Notes under the pieces: generated by a model
Database searches by the model: none
The model's input: the letters and a program-made list of their open reading frames with translations, nothing else
Told to the model about the DNA's origin: nothing
Part shown: in pieces, positions 28,191-37,271 of the stretch
Layout of the letters: every line of letters begins with the position of its first letter
Numbering within the stretch: the first letter of the stretch is position 1
Made by a program: the position numbers and the translations under genes
Assembly (NCBI GenBank): GCA_019455065.1
Contig: JACFNC010000012.1
Location: 1-64,000, forward strand
From: Rhodospirillales bacterium
Lineage (GTDB): Bacteria; Pseudomonadota; Alphaproteobacteria; Rhodospirillales; Magnetospirillaceae
Length of the DNA: 64,000 nucleotides
Direction of reading: 5' to 3'

Positions 28191-28955
28191 TCAGACCACC
28201 CAGATGTCGCCCTCCTGCAGCCTCGCCACCCCGGTCAACGACGCCACCGCGGCCGACAGGCCCGGCCCGCTGCCGTTGAGGTCGATCGTCAGGATTCCGG
28301 TGGCCGGGTCGAAGATGAAGTGGTCGTCGCCGTCTTCGGGCGCCGGTCCGTTGACGATGCTGGCCGCGGCGACCGGACCGGCGGGCAGGACGTCGCGCAG
28401 CACCTCGCCCCGGTCGAACTCGAGCCGGTCGGTGCCGGAGACGAAATCCACGATCACGTCGCCGAAATCGGCCGAATCGTTCCAGAAGAAGGCGTCGGCG
28501 CCGCGCCCGCCGGTCATCGTGTCCCGCCCGAACTCGCCGGCGATGCGGTTGTCGTTGCGGTCCCCGATGAGCACGTCGTCGAAGAACGTGCCGTCGACAT
28601 TCTCGATGTCGCGCAACTGGTCGGTTCCGCCGCGACCGTCGAAGGCGAAATGCCGGGCGAGGTCCACTCTCACCGGGCCCTCGGCGAGGTCTACGTAACT
28701 CACGGTGTCGACGCCTTGACCGCCCAGCAGCACGTCGTTTCCGCGGTCGCCGATGAACTGGTCGGCGCCGCCGCCGCCGAACTGAAGGTCGTTGCCGTCG
28801 CCGCCGAACATGCGGTCGTCGCCGTCGCCTCCCCAAAGCAGGTCGCTCCCCCCGGCGCCCTGAAGCACGTCGGCGCCGGCGAAACCACGCATGAAGTCCG
28901 CGCCCTCGGTGCCGACGAGGGTATCATCCCCGTCCGTGCCGTTGATGACCGCCAT
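28191..28955 (-). CDS. Small RTX (haemolysin-type calcium-binding repeat) protein
   Basis: This 254-residue protein starts at an ATG after GGGAGGG. About eight nonapeptide repeats of GGxGxDxxx type occupy residues 3-75 and recur at about 120-150 (GDRNDNRIAGEFGRDTMTGGRGAD). There is no catalytic domain. The repeats should bind Ca2+ as a parallel beta-roll after secretion. Such proteins lack a signal peptide and leave by a type I secretion system with an uncleaved C-terminal signal; the acidic/hydrophobic end (LQEGDIWVV) fits. No type I exporter is in the window. Confidence 0.85.
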   Translation of the reverse strand: MAVINGTDGDDTLVGTEGADFMRGFAGADVLQGAGGSDLLWGGDGDDRMFGGDGNDLQFGGGGADQFIGDRGNDVLLGGQGVDTVSYVDLAEGPVRVDLARHFAFDGRGGTDQLRDIENVDGTFFDDVLIGDRNDNRIAGEFGRDTMTGGRGADAFFWNDSADFGDVIVDFVSGTDRLEFDRGEVLRDVLPAGPVAAASIVNGPAPEDGDDHFIFDPATGILTIDLNGSGPGLSAAVASLTGVARLQEGDIWVV

Positions 28956-29067
28956 CGCACCCTCCCTTCGGTGACCGGTGCGCAACACGCCTTGACAGCG
29001 GAACACCGGACGACGCGCGCGGTTCCCGGCCCCGCCTCCGGACCGGATCGCGGCCTCACGGCGAGGT

Positions 29068-29661
29068 TCAGACCGGGCGACGGGCGTGCAGGGCGGCGGC
29101 GATGGTGCCGTCGTCGAGGTAGTCGAGTTCGCCGCCCACGGGGACGCCGTGGCCAAGGCCCGACACGCTCACACCGCAATCCGCAAGGCGGTCGGCAATG
29201 TAGTGTGCGGTGGTCTGGCCGTCGACCGTGGCCCCCGTGGCGAGGATGACCTCGGTGACCCCGGGATCGGCGGCGCGGCGGATCAGGTTGGGAAGGTTCA
29301 AATCGTCGGGGCCGATGCCGTCGACGGCCGACAGCACGCCGCCCAGCACGTGATAGCGGCCGCGGTAGGCTGACGACCGCTCCAAGGCCCACAGACTGGC
29401 CACATCCTCGACCACACAGATGATCGAGGGGTCACGCCCTGGGTCGGCGCAGATCGCGCACGGATCGATGGTGTCATAGTTGCCGCAGACCGAGCATGCG
29501 CGCACCCGCGCCGCCGCGTCGGTCATGGCCTGGGCGAGCGGTACCAGCAAGGCCTCGCGCCGTCGCAGCAGAAAAAGCGCGGCGCGCCGCGCCGAGCGCG
29601 GCCCCAGCCCGGGAAGCCTGGCGAGAAGCTGGATCAGGCGGTCGATTTCCGGTCCGGTCAT
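29068..29661 (-). CDS. recR: Recombination protein RecR
   Basis: This 197-residue protein has an N-terminal helix-hairpin-helix ([20 protein letters not shown]), a four-Cys zinc finger ([16 protein letters not shown], about 56-71), and a Toprim domain with [12 protein letters not shown] and [19 protein letters not shown]. It acts with RecO and RecF to load RecA on gapped DNA. It is the last gene of dnaX-ybaB-recR. Confidence 0.97.
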   Translation of the reverse strand: MTGPEIDRLIQLLARLPGLGPRSARRAALFLLRRREALLVPLAQAMTDAAARVRACSVCGNYDTIDPCAICADPGRDPSIICVVEDVASLWALERSSAYRGRYHVLGGVLSAVDGIGPDDLNLPNLIRRAADPGVTEVILATGATVDGQTTAHYIADRLADCGVSVSGLGHGVPVGGELDYLDDGTIAAALHARRPV

Positions 29662-29692
29662 GGCCCGGCGGCCCCCTCTCGGCGGCCCGTTC

Positions 29693-30016
29693 TCAGAACG
29701 GCAGCTTGAATCCCGGCGGAAGGCCGAGGCCGCCCGTCAGCTTCGCCATTTCCTCCTGCATCGTGGCCTCGACCTTGCCCTTGGCGTCGTTGTACGCGGC
29801 CACGATCAGGTCCTCGAGCACCTCGACGTCTTCGGGGTCGACGAGCGAGCGGTCGATCTTCACCTTGCGCATCTCGCCGCGGCCGTTGAGGGTGACCGCG
29901 ACCATGCCGCCAGCCGCAGCGCCGCCGATCTCCATGTCACCCAGCTTGGCCTGCATGTCGGCCATCTTGGCCTGCATCTGCTGGGCCTGCTTCATCATCT
30001 GCCCGAGGTTCTTCAT
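29693..30016 (-). CDS. ybaB: YbaB/EbfC nucleoid-associated protein
   Basis: This 107-residue homodimeric DNA-binding protein has the Met/Gln-rich helix [19 protein letters not shown] at the start and [18 protein letters not shown] in the core. It overlaps the dnaX stop by 4 bp and precedes recR by 31 bp, the conserved order. Confidence 0.96.
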   Translation of the reverse strand: MKNLGQMMKQAQQMQAKMADMQAKLGDMEIGGAAAGGMVAVTLNGRGEMRKVKIDRSLVDPEDVEVLEDLIVAAYNDAKGKVEATMQEEMAKLTGGLGLPPGFKLPF

Positions 30017-31758
30017 AAATCCTCTTCTCCCGTCATCGCTTCACTCTCGACCGTCTCCGGCTCGTCGCGCGCGACGTCGCGCACCGCCTCGATGGTGGCG
30101 TCCGGAAACGCGGCCAGCACCGCCTGCACCAGGGGATGGCCGGCGGCGTCGTTCCGGCGGCGCTCCTCCTCCGCCGTCTCCTGCTCACGCAGGGTCGGCG
30201 CTCCGGCCTCGTTGGAGATGGAAACCACCCACCGGCGCCCCGTCCATTCGCCCATCAGACGCCCGACCCGGTTGGCGAGATCCGCCGGAGCACGCGGCGT
30301 GGGGCGGAATTCCAGCCGCTCCGGCTCGAACCGGACGAGATGGACGTCGCCGGTAAGGTGACCCGCCAGGATCAGCTCGCGCTTCTCGATGAACAGCGCA
30401 ACCAGTTCTTGATAGCTGCGCGGGCCAGCATCCGCCACGGGCGCGACGGCGACCGTCGGTTCCACCGCCAAGCTGGCGGTCGGGCCCCCGCCGGGTCCGT
30501 TGGGAGCCTGGCGGGCAACATATCCGCCGGGCGCGGGTCCGCCGCCCGGCATGGGCCCCGGGGTCGAGGGTGGCGGGGAAGGTGCCGCGGGCTGGGCGCG
30601 GAGCGCGCGGATGGCCTCGGCCGGCGTCGGAAGGTCGGCGGCATAGGCGATCCTGATCAGCGCCATCTCCGCCGCCTGCAAGGGCGAAGGCGCCATCCGC
30701 GCGTCGCCGAGCGCCTTTAGCAGCATCTGCCATGCGCGGGTCAGCACCGCCATCGACAGCTGGCCGCTCATCTCGCGGCCCCGCACCCGCTCGGCTTCGG
30801 CCACCATGGGGTCGTCGGCCTGCTCGGGGACGATCTTGAGGCGGGTCAGCCAGTGGGTCAGCTCCAGCATGTCCTGTAGGACGACAACCGGGTCGGCGCC
30901 GACCGAATACTGGTCGGCGAGTTGTGACAGCGCGCCGGCGACGTCGCCCCGCATGGTCGCGTCGAACAGGTCGAACACGCGAATGCGGTCGGCGAGGCCG
31001 AGCATATCGCGCACCTGCGTCTCGGAAACCTCGCCGCCACCATGCGCGATGGCCTGATCGAGCAGCGACAGTCCGTCGCGCACCGAGCCGTCGGCGGCAC
31101 GGGCGATGAGGGCCAGGGCGCCGGGCTCGACGCTGGCCTTCTCCTGCTCGGCGATGGCGGCGAAGTGGCGGATCAGCACCTCGGCGTCGACGCGCCGCAG
31201 GTCGAAGCGCTGGCAACGCGACAGCACGGTGACGGGAATCTTTCGGATTTCGGTCGTGGCGAACACGAACTTCACATGCTCGGGCGGCTCCTCCAGGGTC
31301 TTCAACAGGGCGTTGAAGGCATTGGTCGAGAGCATGTGCACTTCGTCGATGATGTACACCTTGAACCGCGCCGAGGTGGGGCGGTAGCGCACCCCCTCGA
31401 TCAGTTCGCGGATGTCGCCGACGCCGGTACGGCTGGCGGCATCCATCTCGAGCACGTCGACATGGCGGTCGTCCGCGATGGCGCGACAGTGCTCGCAGAC
31501 GCCGCAGGGGGAGACCGTGGGACCGCCGGTGCCGTCGGGGCCCACGCAGTTGAGGGCGCGGGCGATGATGCGGGCGGTCGTCGTCTTGCCCACACCGCGC
31601 ACCCCGGTCAGCACGAAGGCGTGCGCCAGCCGCCCCGACTGGATGGCGTTGGTCAGCGTGCGGACAAGGGCGTCCTGCCCGATCAGCCCGCCGAAGTCGC
31701 TGGGACGGTATTTTCGCGCGAGAACGCGGTAGGGTTGGGCTGTGGCGGCGTCGGTCAT
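30013..31758 (-). CDS. dnaX: DNA polymerase III subunit gamma/tau
   Basis: This 581-residue clamp-loader ATPase has Walker A GVRGVGKTTTARI (about 53-65), a zinc module with four Cys (N-C-VGPDGTGGPTVSPCGVCEHC), Walker B IDEVHML, and sensor 1 ATTEIRKIPVTVLSRCQRFD. The C-terminal tau part has a Gly/Pro-rich linker (about 390-430) and a short end domain. I see no A-rich slippery site of the E. coli kind. It overlaps ybaB by 4 bp. Confidence 0.97.
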   Translation of the reverse strand: MTDAATAQPYRVLARKYRPSDFGGLIGQDALVRTLTNAIQSGRLAHAFVLTGVRGVGKTTTARIIARALNCVGPDGTGGPTVSPCGVCEHCRAIADDRHVDVLEMDAASRTGVGDIRELIEGVRYRPTSARFKVYIIDEVHMLSTNAFNALLKTLEEPPEHVKFVFATTEIRKIPVTVLSRCQRFDLRRVDAEVLIRHFAAIAEQEKASVEPGALALIARAADGSVRDGLSLLDQAIAHGGGEVSETQVRDMLGLADRIRVFDLFDATMRGDVAGALSQLADQYSVGADPVVVLQDMLELTHWLTRLKIVPEQADDPMVAEAERVRGREMSGQLSMAVLTRAWQMLLKALGDARMAPSPLQAAEMALIRIAYAADLPTPAEAIRALRAQPAAPSPPPSTPGPMPGGGPAPGGYVARQAPNGPGGGPTASLAVEPTVAVAPVADAGPRSYQELVALFIEKRELILAGHLTGDVHLVRFEPERLEFRPTPRAPADLANRVGRLMGEWTGRRWVVSISNEAGAPTLREQETAEEERRRNDAAGHPLVQAVLAAFPDATIEAVRDVARDEPETVESEAMTGEEDL

Positions 31759-31795
31759 TGCGCCCGGCTATCGTCGGCGCAGGGCCGGGTTGACG

Positions 31796-31895
31796 GGTGG
31801 GGGATTGGACGCCGACCCGGGCCGGAATTCGTTACGGCTGCTTCCTTCCGGACCTGACCGGGTTGGCGACGGGCCCGTCCGACGCCAATCCCCCG
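31796..31895 (-). ncRNA. ffs: Signal recognition particle RNA (4.5S, small bacterial type)
   Basis: The minus strand holds the SRP domain IV signature GGTCAGGTCCGGAAGGAAGC, extending to AGCC (31836-31859). The ends pair: GGGGGATTGG at the 5' end with CCAATCCCCC at the 3' end, giving a roughly 100-nt hairpin RNA. It binds Ffh to target membrane proteins. It lies just upstream of dnaX in the same direction, the usual place. End positions are good to a few bases. Confidence 0.93.
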
Positions 31896-31900
31896 AGGCG

Positions 31901-31931
31901 AGTATATCAGGTGCGCGGCGAAAAAAGGCAA
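31901..31931 (-). promoter_or_regulatory. Promoter of ffs
   Basis: On the minus strand TATACT (31901-31906) sits 6 nt before the RNA 5' end, with TTGCCT 19 bp further upstream (31926-31931). The -10 box agrees well with the predicted RNA start. The -35 is weaker and its spacing long. Confidence 0.6.
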
Positions 31932-32065
31932 GAGCGAAAGGGTCCGACCCCTGCCGCCGGCTTCGAACTCCACCCGCCCGGGGAGCGCGCGCACGCTTTT
32001 GACGTAGTAACCGCCGCCGCCCAAGCAGCGTTGGACTGTCCCCCACGAACGGGGTAGACTCGACG

Positions 32066-34324
32066 GTGGACACGGCGAGGACCCAATACAACCTGCGGAA
32101 AGGCACGCCCATTAGTCAAAGACTGCTGCGCTCCTACGAGATAACCGGCCTCGTCCTTCTCATAGCCGTCGGCATCGCCCTGTCGATGGGTGCCTTTTAT
32201 CAGTTCCGCGACCGGGGGCGTGTCGAGGCGGATGCCGAATTCCGCCGCGAGGCCGCCCAGAACGTCGCCGGCCTGCTGGAACAGGTGGACCGCCATCTGT
32301 TGCTGATGCGTACCCTGCGCGGCCTCATGACCACCCGGTCGGACATCGGGCGCGACGAGTTCCGGCAGTTCGCGACCGAGATCCTGCCGTCGTTCCCAGC
32401 CGTGCGCGCCATCACCTGGCTGCCGCGCGTACGCCAGCGAGAGCGGCTGGAGCTCGAGTCCAGGGCCCGCCACGAGGGGCTGCCGAATTACGCCATTCAT
32501 GTTCCCGTCCACCTGACGGCACTGCCCCCAGGCGACCTGTCCTATCCCGTGTGGTTCGTCGAGCCTTCGGCCGGCAACGAGGCCATCTATGGCGTCGACG
32601 CGTTTTCCATCCCCGATCGCCGCCGCGCCATCGAGAAGGCGCGGGATACCGGCGAGCCGGTGGTGACGGACCCGCTCGTCCTGGTCCAAAGCCCCGACGG
32701 CGAGACGAGCGCCGTCCTCTACGTCGCGGCATATGCCGGCGGTGGCGTGCCGCCGACCATCGAGGCCCGCCGGCGCGAGATCAGGGGCGTGATTGCGGTG
32801 TCGGTGCGCATCGACCGCCTGCTTTCGACGGTGTTCGGCAATGCGCGGTCCATGGTTTCAGTCTACGACGAGACGGTGCCCGATGCGCCGCAACTCCTTC
32901 AGCACTATCCGTACGGCGTGGCCGAGCAGTTGTCGGCGATCGAAGCGTCGGCCCACGTAAAGGAGGTGGTTCAGGTGGCCGGCCGGCGATGGGCGGTCTA
33001 CTTTCGCGAGCCGCCGGGGCGGGGTCTCACCGGCGGGGACCTCGCGGCCTGGATGGCGTTGGCCGTCGGTGCGCTTCTGACCACCACGCTCACCACCTAT
33101 GCGGTCGGCACCCTGTTCCGCGCCAGACGCAGCGAGAGTCTGGCCGCCGCCATCGCCGAGGGAAACGCCAACCTGCGGCGCGAGGTGGAGGAGCGGCGGG
33201 AGGTCGAGCGTGCCCTGCGCAAGAGCGAGGATCGGCTGCGCCTCGCCATCAAATCGGCCAAGCTGTCGCTGTTCAGCCAGGATCTGGACCTGCGCTATAC
33301 CTGGATATTCAAGTCAAGCCTCGGACTCACGCCTTCCGAAACCATCGGCCGCACGGATGGCGAGGTGATGTCGCCGGAGGACGCCGCCCGGATGACCGCG
33401 CTCAAGCGGCGGGTGATCGAGACCGGTATCGGCACCACCGCCCAGGTCCCGATGAATTTCCGCGGCCGGTCATGCTATCTCGACGTCACCATCGAGCCGC
33501 TGTTCGACGCCTCGGGCACGCTCACGGGGATCATCGGTTCGGCCATCGACGTCACCGCCGAGCGCCATGTCCAGGACACCCTTGCCCAGGCGCGGGCCCT
33601 CGCCGAACGCGCCAACGAGGCGAAGAGCCGCTTTCTGGCGGCGGCCAGCCACGATCTGCGGCAGCCGCTACAGGCCACCCGGCTGTTCCTCGAGGTGCTG
33701 ACGTTCAAGCTCACCGATTCGGACCATCTCATGATCGCCAACAAGGCGCTGGCGGCGCTCGAGGCGAGCGACGGGCTGCTCAACGCCCTGCTCGACATCT
33801 CGACCCTGGAGGCGGGCATCGTCAAACCCGAGATCATCGACTTCCCCTTGCAGCGCATGGTCAACCGGCTGGTTGACGAAACCATTCCCCAGGCCGCCGC
33901 CAAGGACCTGCGCTTCAACGCCGTCTCGTCACCCGCCATGGTGCGCAGCGACCCCGTCCTGCTCGAGCGCATGATCCGTAACCTGATCAGCAACGCCCTG
34001 CGCTACACCACCGAGGGCGGAATCCTGCTGGGCTGCCGGGACCGCCGGGACGAGGTGGTGATCGAGGTCTGGGACACCGGCGCCGGCATTCCGGAGGACA
34101 AGCTGGAGGCGGTGTTCGAAGACTTCTTCCAGCTCGACAACCCGGCGCGCGACCGCTCCCGTGGGCTTGGCCTGGGCCTCTCCGTGGTCGACCGCATGGC
34201 CCGCCTGCTCGGGCACCGCGTTTCGGTGCGCTCGCGCGTAGGCAAGGGATCGGTCTTTCGCGTCGCCGTGCAAAAGACAAGCCTCCCGGTGCACGACCTG
34301 CAGACCGCCGTCGATGTGGGTTGA
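32066..34324 (+). CDS. CHASE-PAS hybrid-sensor-like histidine kinase without receiver domain
   Basis: This 752-residue inner-membrane kinase starts at GTG. Membrane segments at about 27-47 and 328-350 bracket an extracytoplasmic CHASE domain (FRQFATEILPSFPAVRAITWLPRV is typical). A short coiled coil and a PAS domain (about 390-505) follow. HisKA has the phospho-His in AASHDLRQPLQATRLF (about 530), then HATPase_c with N box RNLISNALRYT, G1 DTGAGIP and G2 RGLGLGLSV. There is no receiver domain and no response regulator next to it, so the partner is elsewhere. It converges on pheA. Confidence 0.92.
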   Translation: MDTARTQYNLRKGTPISQRLLRSYEITGLVLLIAVGIALSMGAFYQFRDRGRVEADAEFRREAAQNVAGLLEQVDRHLLLMRTLRGLMTTRSDIGRDEFRQFATEILPSFPAVRAITWLPRVRQRERLELESRARHEGLPNYAIHVPVHLTALPPGDLSYPVWFVEPSAGNEAIYGVDAFSIPDRRRAIEKARDTGEPVVTDPLVLVQSPDGETSAVLYVAAYAGGGVPPTIEARRREIRGVIAVSVRIDRLLSTVFGNARSMVSVYDETVPDAPQLLQHYPYGVAEQLSAIEASAHVKEVVQVAGRRWAVYFREPPGRGLTGGDLAAWMALAVGALLTTTLTTYAVGTLFRARRSESLAAAIAEGNANLRREVEERREVERALRKSEDRLRLAIKSAKLSLFSQDLDLRYTWIFKSSLGLTPSETIGRTDGEVMSPEDAARMTALKRRVIETGIGTTAQVPMNFRGRSCYLDVTIEPLFDASGTLTGIIGSAIDVTAERHVQDTLAQARALAERANEAKSRFLAAASHDLRQPLQATRLFLEVLTFKLTDSDHLMIANKALAALEASDGLLNALLDISTLEAGIVKPEIIDFPLQRMVNRLVDETIPQAAAKDLRFNAVSSPAMVRSDPVLLERMIRNLISNALRYTTEGGILLGCRDRRDEVVIEVWDTGAGIPEDKLEAVFEDFFQLDNPARDRSRGLGLGLSVVDRMARLLGHRVSVRSRVGKGSVFRVAVQKTSLPVHDLQTAVDVG

Positions 34325-34325
34325 A

Positions 34326-34345
34326 CGGCTTCCCTAGGGAAACCG
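34326..34345. terminator. Palindrome between convergent kinase gene and pheA
   Basis: A 12-bp perfect palindrome (TTCCCTAGGGAA) extended by CGG and CCG fills the 23-bp gap between two converging genes. It could form the same hairpin in both transcripts and act as a bidirectional terminator. There is no strong T-run. Confidence 0.5.
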
Positions 34346-34347
34346 CT

Positions 34348-35223
34348 TCACTCGTCGATGGTTACACGCTCGCGGCGGCGGAAGGGATGGGCTGGATAAA
34401 CGCCCAGGATGCGGACTTCATGCGAGAAGAAGGCCAGTTCCTCGAGCGCCAGTCGCAAATCGCGATCCTCGGGATGGCCTTCGACGTCGGCGTAGAATTG
34501 GGCCGCCACGAACTCGCCGCCCACCAGATAGCTTTCCAGCTTGGTCATGTTGACGCCGTTGGTGGCGAAACCGCCCAGGGCCTTGTACAGGGCGGCCGGC
34601 ACGTTGCGGACGCGGAAGACGAAGGTGGTGATCAGGGGGCCGCTGCGCGGACCGGGCGACAGGGCTTCGCGCGCCATCACCACGAAGCGGGTGGTGTTGT
34701 GGGCGGCATCCTCGATATTGGCGCGCAGCGACTGGAGGCCATAGGTCTCGCCGGCCAGTTCGGAGGCGATCGCGGCCACCGTGCGGTCGCCCTTCTCGGC
34801 GACCTCGGCGGCGGCCCCGGCGGTGTCGGCCCGTACCACCGGTTTCAGCCCGAGTTCGCGGATCAGCTTGCGGCATTGCGACAGGGCGTGAACGTGGCTT
34901 TCGACCACCCGGATTTCGGCCAGGCTGACACCCGGGAGCGCCAGGAGATGATGGTTCACGCGCTGGAAGTGCTCGGCGACGATGTGCAGGCCCGAATCCG
35001 GCATCAGGTGGTGGATGTCGGCGACGCGCCCGGCCACCGAGTTGTCGATGGGAATCATGGCCAACGCCGCCTCGCCGTCGCGCACCGCGGCGAAGGCGTC
35101 CTCGAACGAGGCGCAGGGAAGCGGCGTCATCTCCGGATACGCGGTCCGGCAAGCCATGTGCGAATAGGCGCCCGGGAAACCCTGGAAGGCGATCATTCGG
35201 GCGGCGGGGGTGGCTTCGGTCAT
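34348..35223 (-). CDS. pheA: Prephenate dehydratase
   Basis: This 291-residue, monofunctional enzyme (no chorismate mutase domain) converts prephenate to phenylpyruvate in phenylalanine synthesis. Its catalytic domain begins IAFQGFPGAYSH and contains IPIDNSVAGRV and NTTRFVVM with the conserved T-R-F. A C-terminal ACT domain (ALYKALGGFATNGVNMTKLES, about 210-230) gives feedback inhibition by phenylalanine. It overlaps kdsB by 4 bp. Confidence 0.96.
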   Translation of the reverse strand: MTEATPAARMIAFQGFPGAYSHMACRTAYPEMTPLPCASFEDAFAAVRDGEAALAMIPIDNSVAGRVADIHHLMPDSGLHIVAEHFQRVNHHLLALPGVSLAEIRVVESHVHALSQCRKLIRELGLKPVVRADTAGAAAEVAEKGDRTVAAIASELAGETYGLQSLRANIEDAAHNTTRFVVMAREALSPGPRSGPLITTFVFRVRNVPAALYKALGGFATNGVNMTKLESYLVGGEFVAAQFYADVEGHPEDRDLRLALEELAFFSHEVRILGVYPAHPFRRRERVTIDE

Positions 35224-35972
35224 CGGCCGGTGGACTGAGGGGCCGCCAGCATGGCGCGGGCGCGTTCGAGGTCGGCCGGAGTATCGACGCCGAACGGGAC
35301 GGTGTCAACGACGGCAGCGTCGATGCGCATGCCGTTCTCGAGGGCGCGCAACTGCTCCAGCCGCTCGCGTTGTTCGAGCACGCCCTGGGGCAAGGCCACG
35401 AAGCGCTTGAGCGCCTCGCGCCGGTAGCCGTAGAGGCCGATATGGTGATACAGGGGGCCCTCGCCGCCCGGCACCGGATTGCGGCTGAAATAAAGGGCCC
35501 GGCCGCCGGCCTGGCCGGTCGCCACCGAGACCACGGCCTTGACCACGTTGGGGTTGTCCCGCTCGCTCGGGTCGACGATCGGGGTGACCAGGGTGGCGAT
35601 GTCGACGGCGGGATCGGAGAGCGGCGCGAGAACCGCCCGCACGATCGCCGGATCGAGGCAGGGCAAGTCGCCCTGGACGTTGATCACCGCGTCGAAGCAG
35701 GCCTCCGGGTCGCAGGTCTCGACCGCCTCGAAGACACGGTCGGAGCCGGACGGATGGTCGGCCCGCGTCAGTACCGCGTTGCCGCCCGCCTTGGTCACGG
35801 CCGCGGCGATCGCCTCCTCGGCGCAGGCCACCACCACCGGCCCGACGGCGGCCGCCACCGCCCGCCGCCACACATGCACGATCATCGGCTCGCCGTGAAT
35901 GTCGGCCAGCGGTTTGCCCGGGAGGCGGCTGGCCTGCAGGCGAGCGGGGATGACGACGATGGGATTGAGCAT
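35220..35972 (-). CDS. kdsB: 3-Deoxy-manno-octulosonate cytidylyltransferase
   Basis: This 250-residue enzyme starts MLNPIVVIPARLQASRLPGK, the nucleotide-binding N-terminus of KdsB. Further motifs are ADHPSGSDRVFEA (about 92), INVQGDLPCLDP (about 115), and YHHIGLYGYRREAL (about 184). It activates Kdo with CTP for lipopolysaccharide core synthesis. A longer frame upstream lacks homology. It is coupled to pheA by an ATGA overlap. Confidence 0.95.
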   Translation of the reverse strand: MLNPIVVIPARLQASRLPGKPLADIHGEPMIVHVWRRAVAAAVGPVVVACAEEAIAAAVTKAGGNAVLTRADHPSGSDRVFEAVETCDPEACFDAVINVQGDLPCLDPAIVRAVLAPLSDPAVDIATLVTPIVDPSERDNPNVVKAVVSVATGQAGGRALYFSRNPVPGGEGPLYHHIGLYGYRREALKRFVALPQGVLEQRERLEQLRALENGMRIDAAVVDTVPFGVDTPADLERARAMLAAPQSTGR

Positions 35973-36157
35973 GGCGGCCACGGGAACACATCCGATCGGA
36001 GGGGGTGTTGCTGCGCTGCAGCTTATCGCGGCGGCCATCCGGGTGGAACCTGCTTTGTTCCGACGCTTTCGGCGGATATCGTACCCCCTATTCCGGGTGC
36101 CTACGCCGCACCCCACCTAAGAAGCCAATACCGAGACTGAAACGGGGCAGGAGGATC

Positions 36158-37222
36158 ATGGGCGTGCAAATCCAAAAAATGCTGGGGGCGCTGCTGTTTG
36201 CGCTGATCCTGACGGTGGGCGTCGGCCTGCTGGGCGACATCGTCTTCCCCACGCACGAACCCCAACCGGAGGACGAAACAGCCGCGGTGGCCGGGAAGGA
36301 GGCGCCCGCGCAAGCGCCGGAGCAGACTGGGCAACCCGCCCCGGCGCAGGCCTCGCTGGAGCAACTCCTGGCCTCGGCCGACGTCTCGGCGGGCAAGGCG
36401 GTGGCCAAGAAGTGCACCGCCTGCCACACCTTCGACGAGGGTGGCGCCAACCGCGTCGGCCCCAACCTGCACGGCGTGGTCGGCGCCGACATCGCCGCCA
36501 AGGCGGGTTTCTCCTATTCCAAGGGGCTGGCGGGGAAGGAAGGGGCATGGACCATCGAGAACCTCGATGCCTTCCTGACCAAACCGGCGCAATGGGCGCC
36601 CGGCACCAAGATGACCTTCGCCGGGGTGAGCGAAGCCAAGGACCGCGCAGACCTCATCGCATACCTCCACAGCATCTCGCCGGATGCCCCGCCGCTGCCG
36701 GAAGCCTCGGCCAAGGCGGCGCCGGAAGCGCAGCCGGCTGAAGAGCCGGCCGAAGAGGCCCCCGCCGAACAGGCGCCGGCCGATGAGCCGCCCAAGCAGC
36801 CCGCCGAACAGGCGTCGGGCGAGTCCGAGCGGGCGGCGGTCGCCGCGCCAAGTGCCCCGGAGGCCGGTGGAAACGGCGGCCTCGTTGCGATGATCGCCCA
36901 GGCCACCCCCGACCAGGGCAAGAAGGCGATCAGAAAATGCACCGCCTGCCACACCTTCGACGAGGGCGGGGGCAACCGCGTCGGCCCCAACCTGCACGGG
37001 GTTGTCGGGGCGGACATCGCGTCCAAGGAATACCGCTACTCCGACGCTCTGGCCGGCAAGGACGGCGCCTGGACGCACGAGAATCTCGACGCCTTCCTGA
37101 CCAATCCGGCGGGGTGGGCGCCGGGCACCAAGATGACCTTCGCCGGCATCAAGCAGGCCGAGGAGCGGGCCGCCGTCATCGCCTATCTGCGATCCATCAG
37201 CCCTGGCGCGCCACCCCTCTGA
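36158..37222 (+). CDS. Membrane-anchored dihaem cytochrome c with tandem duplicated domains
   Basis: This 354-residue protein has an N-terminal membrane anchor (residues 8-30) and a Pro/Ala/Gln-rich linker. It then has two class I cytochrome c domains with nearly the same sequence. Haem sites are C86-C89-H90 and C261-C264-H265 in KCTACHTFDEGG contexts, and axial Met are 152 and 326 in PGTKMTF. A second Pro/Glu-rich linker (about 180-240) separates them. It resembles CycM-type anchored cytochromes c that carry electrons from bc1 complex to oxidases, but doubled. The DNA of the two domains is also very similar, so duplication looks recent or kept similar by conversion. Confidence 0.92.
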   Translation: MGVQIQKMLGALLFALILTVGVGLLGDIVFPTHEPQPEDETAAVAGKEAPAQAPEQTGQPAPAQASLEQLLASADVSAGKAVAKKCTACHTFDEGGANRVGPNLHGVVGADIAAKAGFSYSKGLAGKEGAWTIENLDAFLTKPAQWAPGTKMTFAGVSEAKDRADLIAYLHSISPDAPPLPEASAKAAPEAQPAEEPAEEAPAEQAPADEPPKQPAEQASGESERAAVAAPSAPEAGGNGGLVAMIAQATPDQGKKAIRKCTACHTFDEGGGNRVGPNLHGVVGADIASKEYRYSDALAGKDGAWTHENLDAFLTNPAGWAPGTKMTFAGIKQAEERAAVIAYLRSISPGAPPL

Positions 37223-37271
37223 TGCTGGTGAGGCTCTGGGCGAGAGGATTTCCCTGTATTAAGGTGCGCCG

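Noticed and set aside
27033-29249. 738-codon open frame on the plus strand
   Set aside because: It crosses nfeD, the DUF4136 gene and the RTX gene in the wrong frames and has a shadow-like composition.
30013-31758. Programmed frameshift in dnaX
   Set aside because: No A-rich slippery heptamer with a downstream hairpin was seen in this GC-rich gene.
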